The position numbers and the translations under genes were made by a program. A stretch of 64,000 bases of DNA from WLMZ01 sp038227995 (GTDB taxonomy: Bacteria > Actinomycetota > Acidimicrobiia > Acidimicrobiales > Ilumatobacteraceae), in assembly GCA_038227995.1 (NCBI GenBank), contig JBBRPP010000023.1, positions 18,651-82,650 on the forward strand. The letters run 5' to 3'. A model generated the notes under the pieces. That model saw only the letters and a list, made by a program, of their open reading frames with translations, made no database searches and was not told the DNA's origin. The stretch's first letter is position 1, and each line of letters starts with the position of its first letter. Positions 1 to 8,819 of this stretch are shown here, in pieces.

Positions 1-553
1 AGGCGGTGTCCTCGGCACACGGCTCGGCAGCTTCGTCGCCGACCTTCGTCTTGGTGCCGAAGAGGGACCAGTCGACGTGTCCGGCTTTGTCGTGCTCAGT
101 GCGTGGCGGGTTCTCGGCACGCTGGAACGGGCGCTCCAGCTGGTCATCGAACATGTCACCAGCCGCAGGCAGTTCGGCGCTCCCCTCGCAGACCTGCAAT
201 CGGTCCAGTTCCAAGTCGCCGACATCGCCGTCCACGTCCAGGCGCTCCGCGAGCTCGCCAGGTACACACTGAGCGTCCGGTCGGCATCGACATCGAGTCG
301 TCTGAGCGATGCCCTCGCCCTGCGCGTGAGCATGATCGAGACCGCCACGCAGGTCTTCCGGTCGAGTCATCAGCTCCACGGTGCAATCGGCCTCTGCAAC
401 GAGCACGACCTGTCGATCCTCGACCGGGTCACGCAGCCGGCGTTGCGTCAGCCTGCCGGGCTCGAAGCCACCACCGATGCCCTGCTCGTCTCCATCGAGA
501 CATCGGGCTTCGATTCGTTGTTCGGTCAGTCGATTCACGGATCTCGCGCATGA
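1..553 (+). CDS. Acyl-CoA dehydrogenase, C-terminal part (5' end outside window)
   Basis: The reading frame is open from the left edge and ends in TGA at 551-553, so only the last ~183 residues are present. They match the C-terminal helical domain of acyl-CoA dehydrogenases: a stretch of the type TSRRQFGAPLADLQSVQFQV, then QLHGAIGLCNEHDLSI near the flavin and active-site face. The family normally forms flavoprotein tetramers that introduce an alpha-beta double bond into acyl-CoA. The stop overlaps the start of the next gene (ATGA), so the two are probably translated together. Which subunit type it is cannot be told without the N-terminus. Confidence 0.85.
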   Translation, partial: GGVLGTRLGSFVADLRLGAEEGPVDVSGFVVLSAWRVLGTLERALQLVIEHVTSRRQFGAPLADLQSVQFQVADIAVHVQALRELARYTLSVRSASTSSRLSDALALRVSMIETATQVFRSSHQLHGAIGLCNEHDLSILDRVTQPALRQPAGLEATTDALLVSIETSGFDSLFGQSIHGSRA

Positions 554-1269
554 GCAAGGTCGCCGTGGTCACCGGAGGTAGCGGCGGCATCGGATTCTCC
601 GCGGCGGCGACGCTCGTGGAGCGCGGTTACGAGGTCGTCCTCACGTCTCGCCGCGAGGAGCCGTTGCGCGTCGCAGCCAGCAAGATCGGGGCGCGGTGGG
701 TCGCCGCCGACGCGTCCGACGATGCGTCGTTCAGCACCGTTGTCGCCGACCTCGGCGAAATCCATCTCCTGGTCCACGCCGCCGGAATCCTCGGGGGCAC
801 GTTCGTCCGCAAGGAGCGAATCGAAACTTTCGACGAGGTCATCCGGATCAATCTCCGCTCGGCCTTCGTCACCGCCGCTGCCGTCCTCCCGAAGATGCCC
901 GTCGGGGGCCGGATCATCTTCATCTCGTCCACCGCCGGCCGCCAGGGCATGCGCGGTCGCGCTGCCTACTCGGCGTCGAAGGGCGGCATGAATGCGTTCG
1001 CCGAAGCGCTTCGGGGGGAGGTCGCCCGTGATGGCATCAACGTCAACGTGCTGATCCCCGCTCCGGTGGACACCGACATGCTGGAACAGGTCACCTTCCC
1101 GATGCACACCCTGCAGGCAGAAGACGTCGCCGCCGCCGTGGCCTTCCTCGACTCGCTCCACCCGAGTATCGTGCTTCCCGAGATGGTGCTGCAGGCCAAT
1201 GACACCGGTCCGCTCGCGCCCGAACCACTGCTGCCCGAGCGCTACCGCGAACGCGACTCCAACGGTTGA
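550..1269 (+). CDS. SDR family oxidoreductase
   Basis: This 239-residue classical short-chain dehydrogenase has the NAD(P)-binding motif TGGSGGIG at residues 8-15, the catalytic Ser in ISSTAG near 126, and YSASK at 140-144. Length and motifs are normal for the family, which oxidises or reduces hydroxyl/keto groups, here most likely on a CoA ester. The ATG at 550 overlaps the stop of the acyl-CoA dehydrogenase upstream by four bases, so I use it rather than a longer upstream extension. Its 3' end overlaps the convergent gene at 1242..2411 by 28 bp. The substrate is unknown. Confidence 0.88.
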   Translation: MSKVAVVTGGSGGIGFSAAATLVERGYEVVLTSRREEPLRVAASKIGARWVAADASDDASFSTVVADLGEIHLLVHAAGILGGTFVRKERIETFDEVIRINLRSAFVTAAAVLPKMPVGGRIIFISSTAGRQGMRGRAAYSASKGGMNAFAEALRGEVARDGINVNVLIPAPVDTDMLEQVTFPMHTLQAEDVAAAVAFLDSLHPSIVLPEMVLQANDTGPLAPEPLLPERYRERDSNG

Positions 1270-2411
1270 CTCGGCCGCATCGGTTCCTTCGGCAGCCCAA
1301 GCACCCGTTCACCGATGATGTTGCGCTGCACCTCTGATGTGCCGCCGTACAACGTTGCGGCGAGGGCGTCGAACTGGTCGAGGAGCAGCTCGCCGTCGGT
1401 CACCGCGGCCGGTCCGGCCGCCAAGCTCGCCAACTCCCAGACTTCCTGGAGCGACTCGGAGCCAAACAGCTTGAGGATCAAGAACTCAGGGCTGGATCCG
1501 GTGTTCAGTTCGTTGGTGACCGCCCGGTAGCCGGTCATCCGGATCGCTTCGGCATCGGCAAGACGGCGGCCGAGCTCGGCGAGCAGCTCGTCGCGGGGCT
1601 CGTTGCGCAACGAATCACGGACGCGCTCGAGTCCTCGCTCGATCTCCACCCAGTTCAGGATCCAGATCATGTCGCGCTCATGGCTGAGTGAGCTCATGGC
1701 CACGTTCCAGCCGTCGTCGACCGCGCCCAGCACGGCGTCGGCGGGGATCTCGACATCGTCGAGGAAGACTTCGCAGAACGTTTCGAGGCTGTCCTCGGCC
1801 GACCGGATGGGACGGATCGTGATGCCCGGTGCACTGAGATCGGCGATGAGGCAGGTGATCCCCCGGTGCTTGGGTGCGTCGGGATTGGTGCGACAGAACA
1901 TCACGCTGAACGCACTCTGATCTGCCTGCGTGGTCCAGATCTTCTGACCGTTCACCACCCACGTATCGCCTTGGAGCACAGCCTTCGTTCGCAGGCCACC
2001 GAAGTCGGAACCGGCGTCCGGTTCGGACATGCCGAGCGCCCACCACTCGTCGCCGCGGAGCACCGGCACGAGATAGCGCTCTCGCTGTTCGGGCGTTCCG
2101 TGTTCGCGCAGCGCCGGCGCGACGACGCCGACGCCCTGCACGTTGGGCAGCTTCGGCGCTGCTCGGCGTGCCGACTCGAGCTGGATCGTCAGCGTCTCGA
2201 GCCGTGTCAGCGACTGTCCGCCGAGCCCGGGTTCCCACTGTGGCACGAGCCAACCGGCCTCAAACGCCGCCCGCTGGTATGCGCGACGGAGATCCCAGTC
2301 GCGCCGATGGTCGGCGTAGTTCGCCCGATATCCCTGCGGGAGGAAGTCGTCGAGCCATGCGCTGTACCGCTCGCGCGCCTCGCGTTGGGCGGCGGTTTCG
2401 GTGATGTCCAT
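1242..2411 (-). CDS. Acyl-CoA dehydrogenase (pair member A)
   Basis: This is a full-length acyl-CoA dehydrogenase of 389 residues. The conserved loop MSEPDAGSD lies at 128-136, QKIWTT follows near 160, and the C-terminal segment YGGTSEVQRNIIGERVLGLP ends the fold. It starts one base inside the stop of the second dehydrogenase (TGATG at 2409-2413). Such overlapping pairs are typical of actinobacterial two-subunit FadE enzymes that act on steroid-type or other bulky acyl-CoAs; that it forms a heteromer is inference. It is the third gene of a ligase-dehydrogenase-dehydrogenase operon transcribed leftwards from about 5007. Confidence 0.9.
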   Translation of the reverse strand: MDITETAAQREARERYSAWLDDFLPQGYRANYADHRRDWDLRRAYQRAAFEAGWLVPQWEPGLGGQSLTRLETLTIQLESARRAAPKLPNVQGVGVVAPALREHGTPEQRERYLVPVLRGDEWWALGMSEPDAGSDFGGLRTKAVLQGDTWVVNGQKIWTTQADQSAFSVMFCRTNPDAPKHRGITCLIADLSAPGITIRPIRSAEDSLETFCEVFLDDVEIPADAVLGAVDDGWNVAMSSLSHERDMIWILNWVEIERGLERVRDSLRNEPRDELLAELGRRLADAEAIRMTGYRAVTNELNTGSSPEFLILKLFGSESLQEVWELASLAAGPAAVTDGELLLDQFDALAATLYGGTSEVQRNIIGERVLGLPKEPMRPSQPLESRSR

Positions 2412-3469
2412 CAGCTGTCTCCTTCCACGTAGGCACGTGCGGCGCGGCGGTACATCGTGGTCGCATCACCGAGAGCGGCAGCTCCGTGGCGGGCTCGGCG
2501 ACTGAAAAGATGCACGTCGTGCTCCCAGGTGATGGCGATTGCCGCGTGTACCTGAACCGCTGACCTCGAGGCGAGCAGCGCCGCCTCACTTGCGGCTGCT
2601 TTGGCCAGCGAGGCGAGATGGCGTCGCCGTGCGACGGGGGTGTCGGCTTCGTCGTGCACCATCGCCGCGTCGTACACGAGCGTGCGTGCTCGCTCGATGG
2701 CAACGTGCGTGTCGACCAGCCGGTGCTTCACCGCCTGGAACGCGCCGATCGGACGATCGAACTGCACCCTGGTCGACACGTGTTCCACGCTCATGTCGAG
2801 GAGCCGCTGGGCGACGCCGACCAGTTCGGCGGCCAGGACGACCCGAGCGACGTCGAATCCCGGCTGCGGTTGGCACTCGACCACGTCGACGCAGGGCACC
2901 TCGTCGAAGTGCACCTCGGCCAGCGGGCGATTCTGATCGACGGAGGAGACCGGCACGATGCGCACATTCGACGACTGCGCCGAGACCACGGTGACGACGC
3001 AGACGCCATCGGCACCTTCTCCAACCGCGACGATCATCTCAGCCCGAGAGGCATCGGCGACCTGAAGGGCGGTGCCGGACAACGTCGAGCCGTGCCAGCG
3101 CACATCGCCAGTGGCCACGGCAACGACCGCACCGGTCGCGATCGCCGCCAGCGCGGGTGAACGGGGGGATGCCGCCATCAGCACCGGGGCGGCGAAGCCG
3201 ACGGTCGTGAGGAACGGCACCGGCAGAGCCCAACGTCCCGTGACCTCGGCGAGACCCACCAGATCGACGACGCCCAGCCCCAAACCGCCGCACTCCTCGG
3301 GTACCCCCAGGCTCGTCCATCCGAGTTCGACGATCTTCTTCCACAGCGGACGCCACGCATCAGGATCCTCCAGCGCTCGGCGGACCACGCTCGAATCACA
3401 TTCGGCCGCCAGCAGCGTGAGAGCCGCCTCGCGCAGCGCCTGCTGACCATCGTCGAATCCGAAGTTCAC
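2411..3469 (-). CDS. Acyl-CoA dehydrogenase (pair member B)
   Basis: This 352-residue acyl-CoA dehydrogenase is shorter than its partner and lacks the C-terminal GGTSEVQRNIIGE signature, ending instead in a plain helix. The N-terminal helical domain (DDGQQALREAALTLLA) and the AVQVHAAIAITWEHDVHLFSRRA segment identify the family. A second, divergent dehydrogenase overlapping a canonical one is the usual layout of alpha-beta FadE heterotetramers, in which only one subunit carries the full active site. Its ATG overlaps the ligase stop (ATGA at 3466-3469) and its own stop overlaps the next start, so the three genes should be translationally coupled. Confidence 0.87.
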   Translation of the reverse strand: MNFGFDDGQQALREAALTLLAAECDSSVVRRALEDPDAWRPLWKKIVELGWTSLGVPEECGGLGLGVVDLVGLAEVTGRWALPVPFLTTVGFAAPVLMAASPRSPALAAIATGAVVAVATGDVRWHGSTLSGTALQVADASRAEMIVAVGEGADGVCVVTVVSAQSSNVRIVPVSSVDQNRPLAEVHFDEVPCVDVVECQPQPGFDVARVVLAAELVGVAQRLLDMSVEHVSTRVQFDRPIGAFQAVKHRLVDTHVAIERARTLVYDAAMVHDEADTPVARRRHLASLAKAAASEAALLASRSAVQVHAAIAITWEHDVHLFSRRARHGAAALGDATTMYRRAARAYVEGDS

Positions 3470-5007
3470 CCCTGCACCTCGGCTGCCGACGAATCAGGGG
3501 CGCGTCCGAGCGCCGCCACCTCGGCGCGCGAGACCTTGCCCATAGCGTTGCGTGGTATCGCATCGACCTCGGTGATCGATTCGGGCACCTTATACCTGGC
3601 CAGCCGTTCCAGGCAGTAGGCAGTGACAGCGCCGACGTCGATCTGCTGACCCGACATGGGTTCGACGATGGCGGCGACGCGCTCGCCGAGACGCTCGTCG
3701 GCCACACCGAAGACTGCGCAGCCCGCGACGCCAGGAGCAGTGCCGAGGACACGCTCGACCTCGGCCGGATAGACGTTGGCCCCACCACGAAGGATCAGCA
3801 GATTCTTCCGGTCGCTCACGTGCACGAACCCCTCGGCGTCGACGAATCCGATGTCGCCGGTGTGGAGGAGGCCACCGACCAGGCTGACAGCAGTCGCCTC
3901 CGGCCGGCCAAGGTAGCCGAGCATCGGCCGATAGCGGTCGGCCCACGGGCCGTCCTCGACCGGGCCGGCGCAGATCTCGCCGGGCTCACCAGGTGGCAAT
4001 CGAGCACCGTCGTCGCCGTGCACGCTGACCGCCAGGTGCGGGAGTGGGCGCCCACTGGCGCCGGTTCGATGGTCGCCGTCGCGAGCATCGATCGTGACGA
4101 CACTTGGTGCTTCTGTGAGCCCGTAGGTCGCGATGACTGGGATGCCGAACTTGGTTGCGAAGCTGTCGCGCAGGCTCTCGGGGCAATCAGCGCCGCCCGT
4201 CCAGACCTCGTCGAGCGAGCGAAGGTCGTCAGCGGTGATGTCGTCACGCTCGACGAGCGAGTGGAGCAGGGCCGGCGGACCGTTCCAGGTCGACACCCGT
4301 TCGCGCCTGATCCATTCGGCGACGCCGGCGGCATCGATGCGGTCCATCAGCACGCAACAGCCGCCGGCCTGGAAGACGAGGAGCGTCGTCAGGACCTGGA
4401 GGTTGACGATCGTCATCGGGAAGCAGTCACCCTTGCGCAGCGTGGCGTCGTACCCGCGACTCGCCACCAGCGCCGCGCCCGGGAGCAGGAGGTTGTACTG
4501 GCTGTGGACCACACCCTTGGGATGACCCGTGGTGCCACTCGTATAGGCAATCGCTGCCGGTGCATGCGGATCGACGGGGACGACGTGGACGGCGGGCGCA
4601 TCGCTCACCGCTGCGCGCCAGGCATCGGGTGTTTCGACAATCCGCACGTCGGTCCGGCCGCTGACCTGCGCTGCGGTGTCAGCGTCGCAGATGAACACCG
4701 TGGTCGCACTGTCGTCGAGCATCCAGATCTTCTCCGGTGCAGCGAGGTTGCGATTGACGCCCACCCAGATCGCCCCGAGACGCATCACGCCGTGGAACGT
4801 CGCGACCACGTCGGTGTCGTTCGGCAATGACACGGCTACCCGGTCACCGGGGCGCACACCCAGCGCCCACAGCGCGTCACGAGCCCGATCAGCGAGCTCG
4901 TCGACCTGCGCATAGCTGTATGTACCGGAGCAGGTGACGAGCGCGTGACGGGTGGGATCTCCAAACACGATCGGCGCCAGCACGTCCGCGATGGAATTTG
5001 GGATCAC
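3466..5007 (-). CDS. AMP-forming acyl-CoA ligase
   Basis: This adenylate-forming enzyme activates a carboxylic acid with ATP and CoA. The phosphate-binding loop YTSGTTGHPKG, the hinge region SDRKNLLILRGGANVYPAEVE-like segment, and the C-terminal lysine motif RNAMGKVSR are all present. An upstream ATG at 5055 would extend it into the start of the divergent ligase. I prefer the GTG at 5007 because GGGAG sits eight bases upstream and the protein then begins VIPNSIADV, like its relatives (513 residues). It heads the operon with the two dehydrogenases, which suggests that its product is their substrate. Confidence 0.88.
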   Translation of the reverse strand: MIPNSIADVLAPIVFGDPTRHALVTCSGTYSYAQVDELADRARDALWALGVRPGDRVAVSLPNDTDVVATFHGVMRLGAIWVGVNRNLAAPEKIWMLDDSATTVFICDADTAAQVSGRTDVRIVETPDAWRAAVSDAPAVHVVPVDPHAPAAIAYTSGTTGHPKGVVHSQYNLLLPGAALVASRGYDATLRKGDCFPMTIVNLQVLTTLLVFQAGGCCVLMDRIDAAGVAEWIRRERVSTWNGPPALLHSLVERDDITADDLRSLDEVWTGGADCPESLRDSFATKFGIPVIATYGLTEAPSVVTIDARDGDHRTGASGRPLPHLAVSVHGDDGARLPPGEPGEICAGPVEDGPWADRYRPMLGYLGRPEATAVSLVGGLLHTGDIGFVDAEGFVHVSDRKNLLILRGGANVYPAEVERVLGTAPGVAGCAVFGVADERLGERVAAIVEPMSGQQIDVGAVTAYCLERLARYKVPESITEVDAIPRNAMGKVSRAEVAALGRAPDSSAAEVQG

Positions 5008-5048
5008 GGTGTCGACTCCCAGAGTGCAATCGTTGAGATGATAGCGTC

Positions 5049-5060
5049 GATACATGTATC
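5049..5060. promoter_or_regulatory. 12-bp palindrome between divergent ligase genes
   Basis: GATACATGTATC is a perfect 12-bp palindrome in the short divergent gap. It overlaps the ATG of the rightward ligase (5054-5056). Position and symmetry suggest a regulator site acting on both operons. It does not match the CTAAC-N6-GTCA motif found elsewhere in the window, so a different regulator would be involved. A 12-bp palindrome can arise by chance, hence the low confidence. Confidence 0.35.
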
Positions 5061-6712
5061 AACTAAACGGCCCCCCGTTGACGGTGCTGCCCGATCCGCT
5101 GACGATGGGATCGTTCCTCCTCGACGTGTGCGACAGGTTCGGCGACAACGATTGCCTGGTGTTCGACGATCCGAACAGCGGCACCACGTTGCGTTGGACA
5201 TACGCGGATCTGGGCCAGCAGGCTCGCCGCGCGGCGAAGGCGCTGCTCGCCCGTGGGGTCGCTAAAGGAACCAGGGTCGGGGTGCTCACGTCCAACCGCC
5301 CCGAGGGCGTCGCCGCCTTCTTCGGCGCTGCGCTCACCGGGGCAGTGGTCGTTCCGCTGTCGACGTTCTCGCCCAAGCCGGAACTGGCCCAAATGCTTCA
5401 CGACGCCGACATCGCCGTCCTGCTCACGCAGACCGCCATGGGTCGACGCCGCTTCGTCGACGACCTGGTCGAACTCGTCCCCTCACTGGCCAACGGCGCC
5501 GTCGTCCGCGATCCGGCCTTCCCGCATCTTCGCCACGTCGCCGCGATTGGCGCCGACTCCGACTCCACGGCGATCGAGTCCTGGGAGGCGTTTCTCGCAG
5601 GTGGCGACGACGTTCCCGACACCCTCCTCGACGCCATTGCCGGTTCCGTCGCTCCTTCCGATCTTGCGCTCGTGATCTTCAGCTCCGGCACGACATCGAA
5701 ACCGAAGGGTGTGCTCCACAATCACCAGTCGCCAACACTGCAGTTCTGGGTTCAGGCGCAGCTGTTCGGACGCGACACGACCACCCGAATCTGGTCGGCG
5801 CTGCCGATGTTCTGGACGGCCGGGATCAACACGGTGATGGGCTCGACGCTGGCCGCCGGCGGGTGCTGGGTGATGCAGGAGGGATTCGACGCGGCGACAG
5901 CGCTCGCCCTCATGGAGCGCGAGCGCGTCACCGAGCCGTACACGCTCCCCCACCAGGCCGCAGCCCTCGAGGAGTGCTCGGAGTGGGCACCCACGGACCT
6001 CTCGTCGCTCACCAAGGTGTTCGGCAAATCGGTGTTCACCCGCCATCCGACAGTGGCCGGCGATCCAGACTGGAACATGCCGGTCGGATATGGCCTGTCC
6101 GAGACGTGCGCATTTGTGGTTGCTCACCCGCACACCGCGACACGCGAACAGATGAAGGGCAGCATCGGCCGACTGCTCGCCGGCAACCAGTTGCGGATCA
6201 TCGATCCCGATACGGGCCGCCAACTCGGACCGAACGAAGACGGCGAACTTGCGATCCGTGGGCTGACGCTCATGGAGCACTACCTCGGCCGCAGCAGGGC
6301 GGAGTGTTTCGACGCCGATGGCTTCTTCCACACCGGCGACATGGGCTTCGTCGATGACGATGCCTTCGTCCACTTCACCGGTCGGCGCACCGAGATGATC
6401 AAGACCGGAGGAGCCAACGTGTCGCCGGCCGAGATCGAGGTCCAGCTGCGCGCCTGTGAGCCCGTGAAGTTGGCGCGGATCATCGGGGTGCCCGATGCCC
6501 GGCTCGACCAACTCGTCGTCCTGTGTGTCGTGTTGAAGGACGGCTACAGCGCGACCGCCGACGACCTCTGCGACTTCCTACGCGCCCGCGTCGCGTCGTA
6601 CAAGCTCCCCAAACGGGTGCTGTTCTTCGCCGACGGCGAGATTCCGATGACGAGCAGCGATGCCAAAGTTCGCGACGATCGACTGATCGAACTCGTCAAG
6701 GCTCGGCTCTGA
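5054..6712 (+). CDS. AMP-forming acyl-CoA ligase
   Basis: A second adenylate-forming acyl-CoA ligase, 552 residues, divergent from the one at 3466..5007. It has IFSSGTTSKPKGVLHNH as the ATP/phosphate loop, GYGLSE in the middle, GGANVSPAEIE near 455, and the catalytic lysine region TSSDAKVRDD close to the C-terminus. The annotated ATG at 5054 has no strong ribosome site, so the true start could be slightly downstream, for example the ATG before GSFLLDVC at residue 18. It is followed after 37 bp by a MaoC-like dehydratase gene, probably in the same transcript. Confidence 0.87.
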   Translation: MYQLNGPPLTVLPDPLTMGSFLLDVCDRFGDNDCLVFDDPNSGTTLRWTYADLGQQARRAAKALLARGVAKGTRVGVLTSNRPEGVAAFFGAALTGAVVVPLSTFSPKPELAQMLHDADIAVLLTQTAMGRRRFVDDLVELVPSLANGAVVRDPAFPHLRHVAAIGADSDSTAIESWEAFLAGGDDVPDTLLDAIAGSVAPSDLALVIFSSGTTSKPKGVLHNHQSPTLQFWVQAQLFGRDTTTRIWSALPMFWTAGINTVMGSTLAAGGCWVMQEGFDAATALALMERERVTEPYTLPHQAAALEECSEWAPTDLSSLTKVFGKSVFTRHPTVAGDPDWNMPVGYGLSETCAFVVAHPHTATREQMKGSIGRLLAGNQLRIIDPDTGRQLGPNEDGELAIRGLTLMEHYLGRSRAECFDADGFFHTGDMGFVDDDAFVHFTGRRTEMIKTGGANVSPAEIEVQLRACEPVKLARIIGVPDARLDQLVVLCVVLKDGYSATADDLCDFLRARVASYKLPKRVLFFADGEIPMTSSDAKVRDDRLIELVKARL

Positions 6713-6749
6713 TCGCGCCGACCCGATCATCCACGACCAGGAGCACACG

Positions 6750-7934
6750 ATGACCGCCACTGACCACGAACCCGCGACTCTCGACGTGTCCGACCTCGAC
6801 CGCCACATGGGCGTGCCGATCCGCGCCGGTGAGCTGAAAGAGGATGTAGGAGTCGGCGACATCCGCCGGTGGGTGCAGGCAATGCACTATCCGAACCCGC
6901 TGCACTACGACGAGGAATGGGCCGCCTCGAGCCGGTTCGGCAAACTGGTTGCTCCTCAGTCGTTCACGGTGGCCACCGATACCAGCCACGGCTGCGCGCC
7001 GGCCCAGGTCGGCCGCATCCCGAACTCCCACCTCATCTTCGGTGGCGACGAATGGTGGTTCTTCGGGCCACGCATCACCGCCGGCGACCACCTCGTGTGC
7101 CATCGGATGCCGTACGACTACAAGGTCCGCGACACGAGCTTCGCAGGGCCGACCTGCTTCCAGCGGGGTGACACCCTCTACATCAACCAGCGCGGCGAGC
7201 GAATCGCACTCCAGCGCTCGACCTCGATCCGCTATCAGGTCCGCCAAGCCACGGAGAAGAAGTTGTTCGACGACCCGGTCGACAAGGAATGGACCGACGA
7301 CGAACTGGCCGCACTCGACGAGGTCAAAGCCGGGTTCATCCGCCAGATCCAGGACCTGCACCACGACAAGCGACTGATCGGCTCGGTCTCGGTGGGCGAC
7401 CGACTGGCCAGCAACGTGCTCGGTCCACACAGCCTGGCCAGCTTCACCACGGAGTGGCGCGCGTTTCCGATGAACGCCTGGGGAGCGATGCGAACCGGAC
7501 CCACCACAGTCTCAGCGGCCGACCTCGGCTACTCCAAGGAAATGGCCGGTCACGAGGGTGACCGCCGGATGGAACGGACCAATCCCGAACTGACCGACGG
7601 CGCGTACTACGGCCCGTCTCGCGGCCATCTCCAGCCGAAATGGGCCCGCCATGTCGGGATGGCCCGTGGCTACGGGTATGGAGCTTCGATGGGTGCCTGG
7701 GTCATCGATTTCGTGTCGGCATGGGCCGGCGAGTGGGGCGAGGTCACGCACTCGGTGGCCAGCTACCGGAATCCGGCGTTCACCGGTGATGCGACGTTCA
7801 TCGACGGTGAGGTGACCGACATCCGGGTCGAGCGCCGGCGCCATCACATCGCCACGGTCCGGGTCGAGATGCGGACGCAGACCGACGCAGTCATGGCCAC
7901 CGCGACGGTGGACGTCGAACTGCCGGCCGAGTGA
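6750..7934 (+). CDS. MaoC-like double-hotdog dehydratase
   Basis: This 394-residue protein looks like two hotdog domains in one chain. The N-terminal half resembles MaoC_dehydrat_N/FAS1-type domains (YPNPLHYDEEWAASSRFG, then VAPQSFTVA). The C-terminal half carries YRNPAFTGDATFIDGEVTDI, typical of the strand pair lining a hotdog active site. Such enzymes hydrate enoyl-CoAs with bulky acyl groups, as known for steroid side-chain hydratases; the substrate here is inferred only from context. AGGAG lies eight bases before the ATG. It follows the ligase gene on the same strand and converges with the hydrolase gene at 7944. Confidence 0.78.
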   Translation: MTATDHEPATLDVSDLDRHMGVPIRAGELKEDVGVGDIRRWVQAMHYPNPLHYDEEWAASSRFGKLVAPQSFTVATDTSHGCAPAQVGRIPNSHLIFGGDEWWFFGPRITAGDHLVCHRMPYDYKVRDTSFAGPTCFQRGDTLYINQRGERIALQRSTSIRYQVRQATEKKLFDDPVDKEWTDDELAALDEVKAGFIRQIQDLHHDKRLIGSVSVGDRLASNVLGPHSLASFTTEWRAFPMNAWGAMRTGPTTVSAADLGYSKEMAGHEGDRRMERTNPELTDGAYYGPSRGHLQPKWARHVGMARGYGYGASMGAWVIDFVSAWAGEWGEVTHSVASYRNPAFTGDATFIDGEVTDIRVERRRHHIATVRVEMRTQTDAVMATATVDVELPAE

Positions 7935-7943
7935 CCTCGGGCG

Positions 7944-8813
7944 TCATCCGCCAGGAAGACGCGCCGCTGTCCACTCGACGAGTCGTGGCGCCAGCAAAGG
8001 CCATCGGTCGAACAGCGCCTCTCCCTTGGCTGCGGCGTCCATTCGCTCGACCCACTCTCTGTCGCCCCAGGGGGGTTCGACGAGATCGGCGCCAGGGATC
8101 AATCCAGCGAGCGTCTCCGACGTTGCGCGGGTGTGGTGTGGGTCGCTGGCACCGCTCCGCACCACCAGGGAGGGAATGGCCAATCCATGCACGGCAGCAT
8201 CGTCGGTGCCTGCGACCAACTGACCGGGTTGCGGACAGTACGCCGACATCCACCGCTCCAACGTGGCAATGAACTCGTGCGGATCGAGGCGAAGAAAGCG
8301 GTCACGGTTGGACGGGTTGCGGGTGACGACCTCGCTCCATTCCGGCAGGTCGGCGACGGCCTCCATCCCGTCGGTCCACGCCGCCTTGATCGACGGCGAG
8401 CAGTACGTGACGGCAAGACCGATGTTGCCGAACACGCCACCGCTGATCCACCACATCGCCAACGCAGATGCGACATCGGAGTGTCGAACGGCCGTGAGCA
8501 GTGAGACGCGAGCGCCCCCGGATCCGCCGGCGATCACCGCAGGACCGAGGTCGAGCGAGCGCAACAGACCAGCCAGTACGTCGGCCTGCATCGCCGACTC
8601 GGATTCGCCGGTGAAGCAGACGCTGGATGCGCCACAATTCGGTCGGTCCCAGATGATCACCCGCTGGCCCTGGGCCGCCAGGGCCTCAGCGGTCGCGCGC
8701 ACTCCCCCGTAGTCCTTGCTGAAGCGCCCACCTGGGGTCAGCGCCCAGAGCCTGCGTCCATCGCCGATCACCTCGTACGCGATGTCGAGGCCGTCAATCG
8801 TTGCGATCGCCAT
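7944..8813 (-). CDS. Alpha/beta-hydrolase fold protein
   Basis: This protein has 289 residues. The nucleophile elbow GGSGGARVS near residues 95-103 and the strand pattern identify an alpha/beta hydrolase. An acidic residue is available in RSGASDPHHT near 220. The usual late catalytic histidine is not obvious, because the expected spot reads PPWGDREW, so the triad may be altered or use the histidines of the DPHH segment. It lies six bases downstream of the amidohydrolase gene 8820..10001 and is probably cotranscribed with it from the operator-bearing gap at 10063. A hydrolytic step on a ring-opened or ester intermediate is a reasonable guess. Confidence 0.8.
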   Translation of the reverse strand: MAIATIDGLDIAYEVIGDGRRLWALTPGGRFSKDYGGVRATAEALAAQGQRVIIWDRPNCGASSVCFTGESESAMQADVLAGLLRSLDLGPAVIAGGSGGARVSLLTAVRHSDVASALAMWWISGGVFGNIGLAVTYCSPSIKAAWTDGMEAVADLPEWSEVVTRNPSNRDRFLRLDPHEFIATLERWMSAYCPQPGQLVAGTDDAAVHGLAIPSLVVRSGASDPHHTRATSETLAGLIPGADLVEPPWGDREWVERMDAAAKGEALFDRWPLLAPRLVEWTAARLPGG

Positions 8814-8819
8814 GACGCG

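Noticed and set aside
5049..5060. Tenth copy of the CTAAC-N6-GTCA operator at the divergent ligase promoters
   Set aside because: The sequence is a symmetric GATACATGTATC palindrome without CTAAC or GTCA half-sites; kept only as a separate weak feature.
3816..6511. Long open frames antisense to the ligase genes
   Set aside because: Shadows of high-GC coding sequence: low-complexity Arg/His/Pro content, no ribosome sites, and full overlap with well-identified genes.
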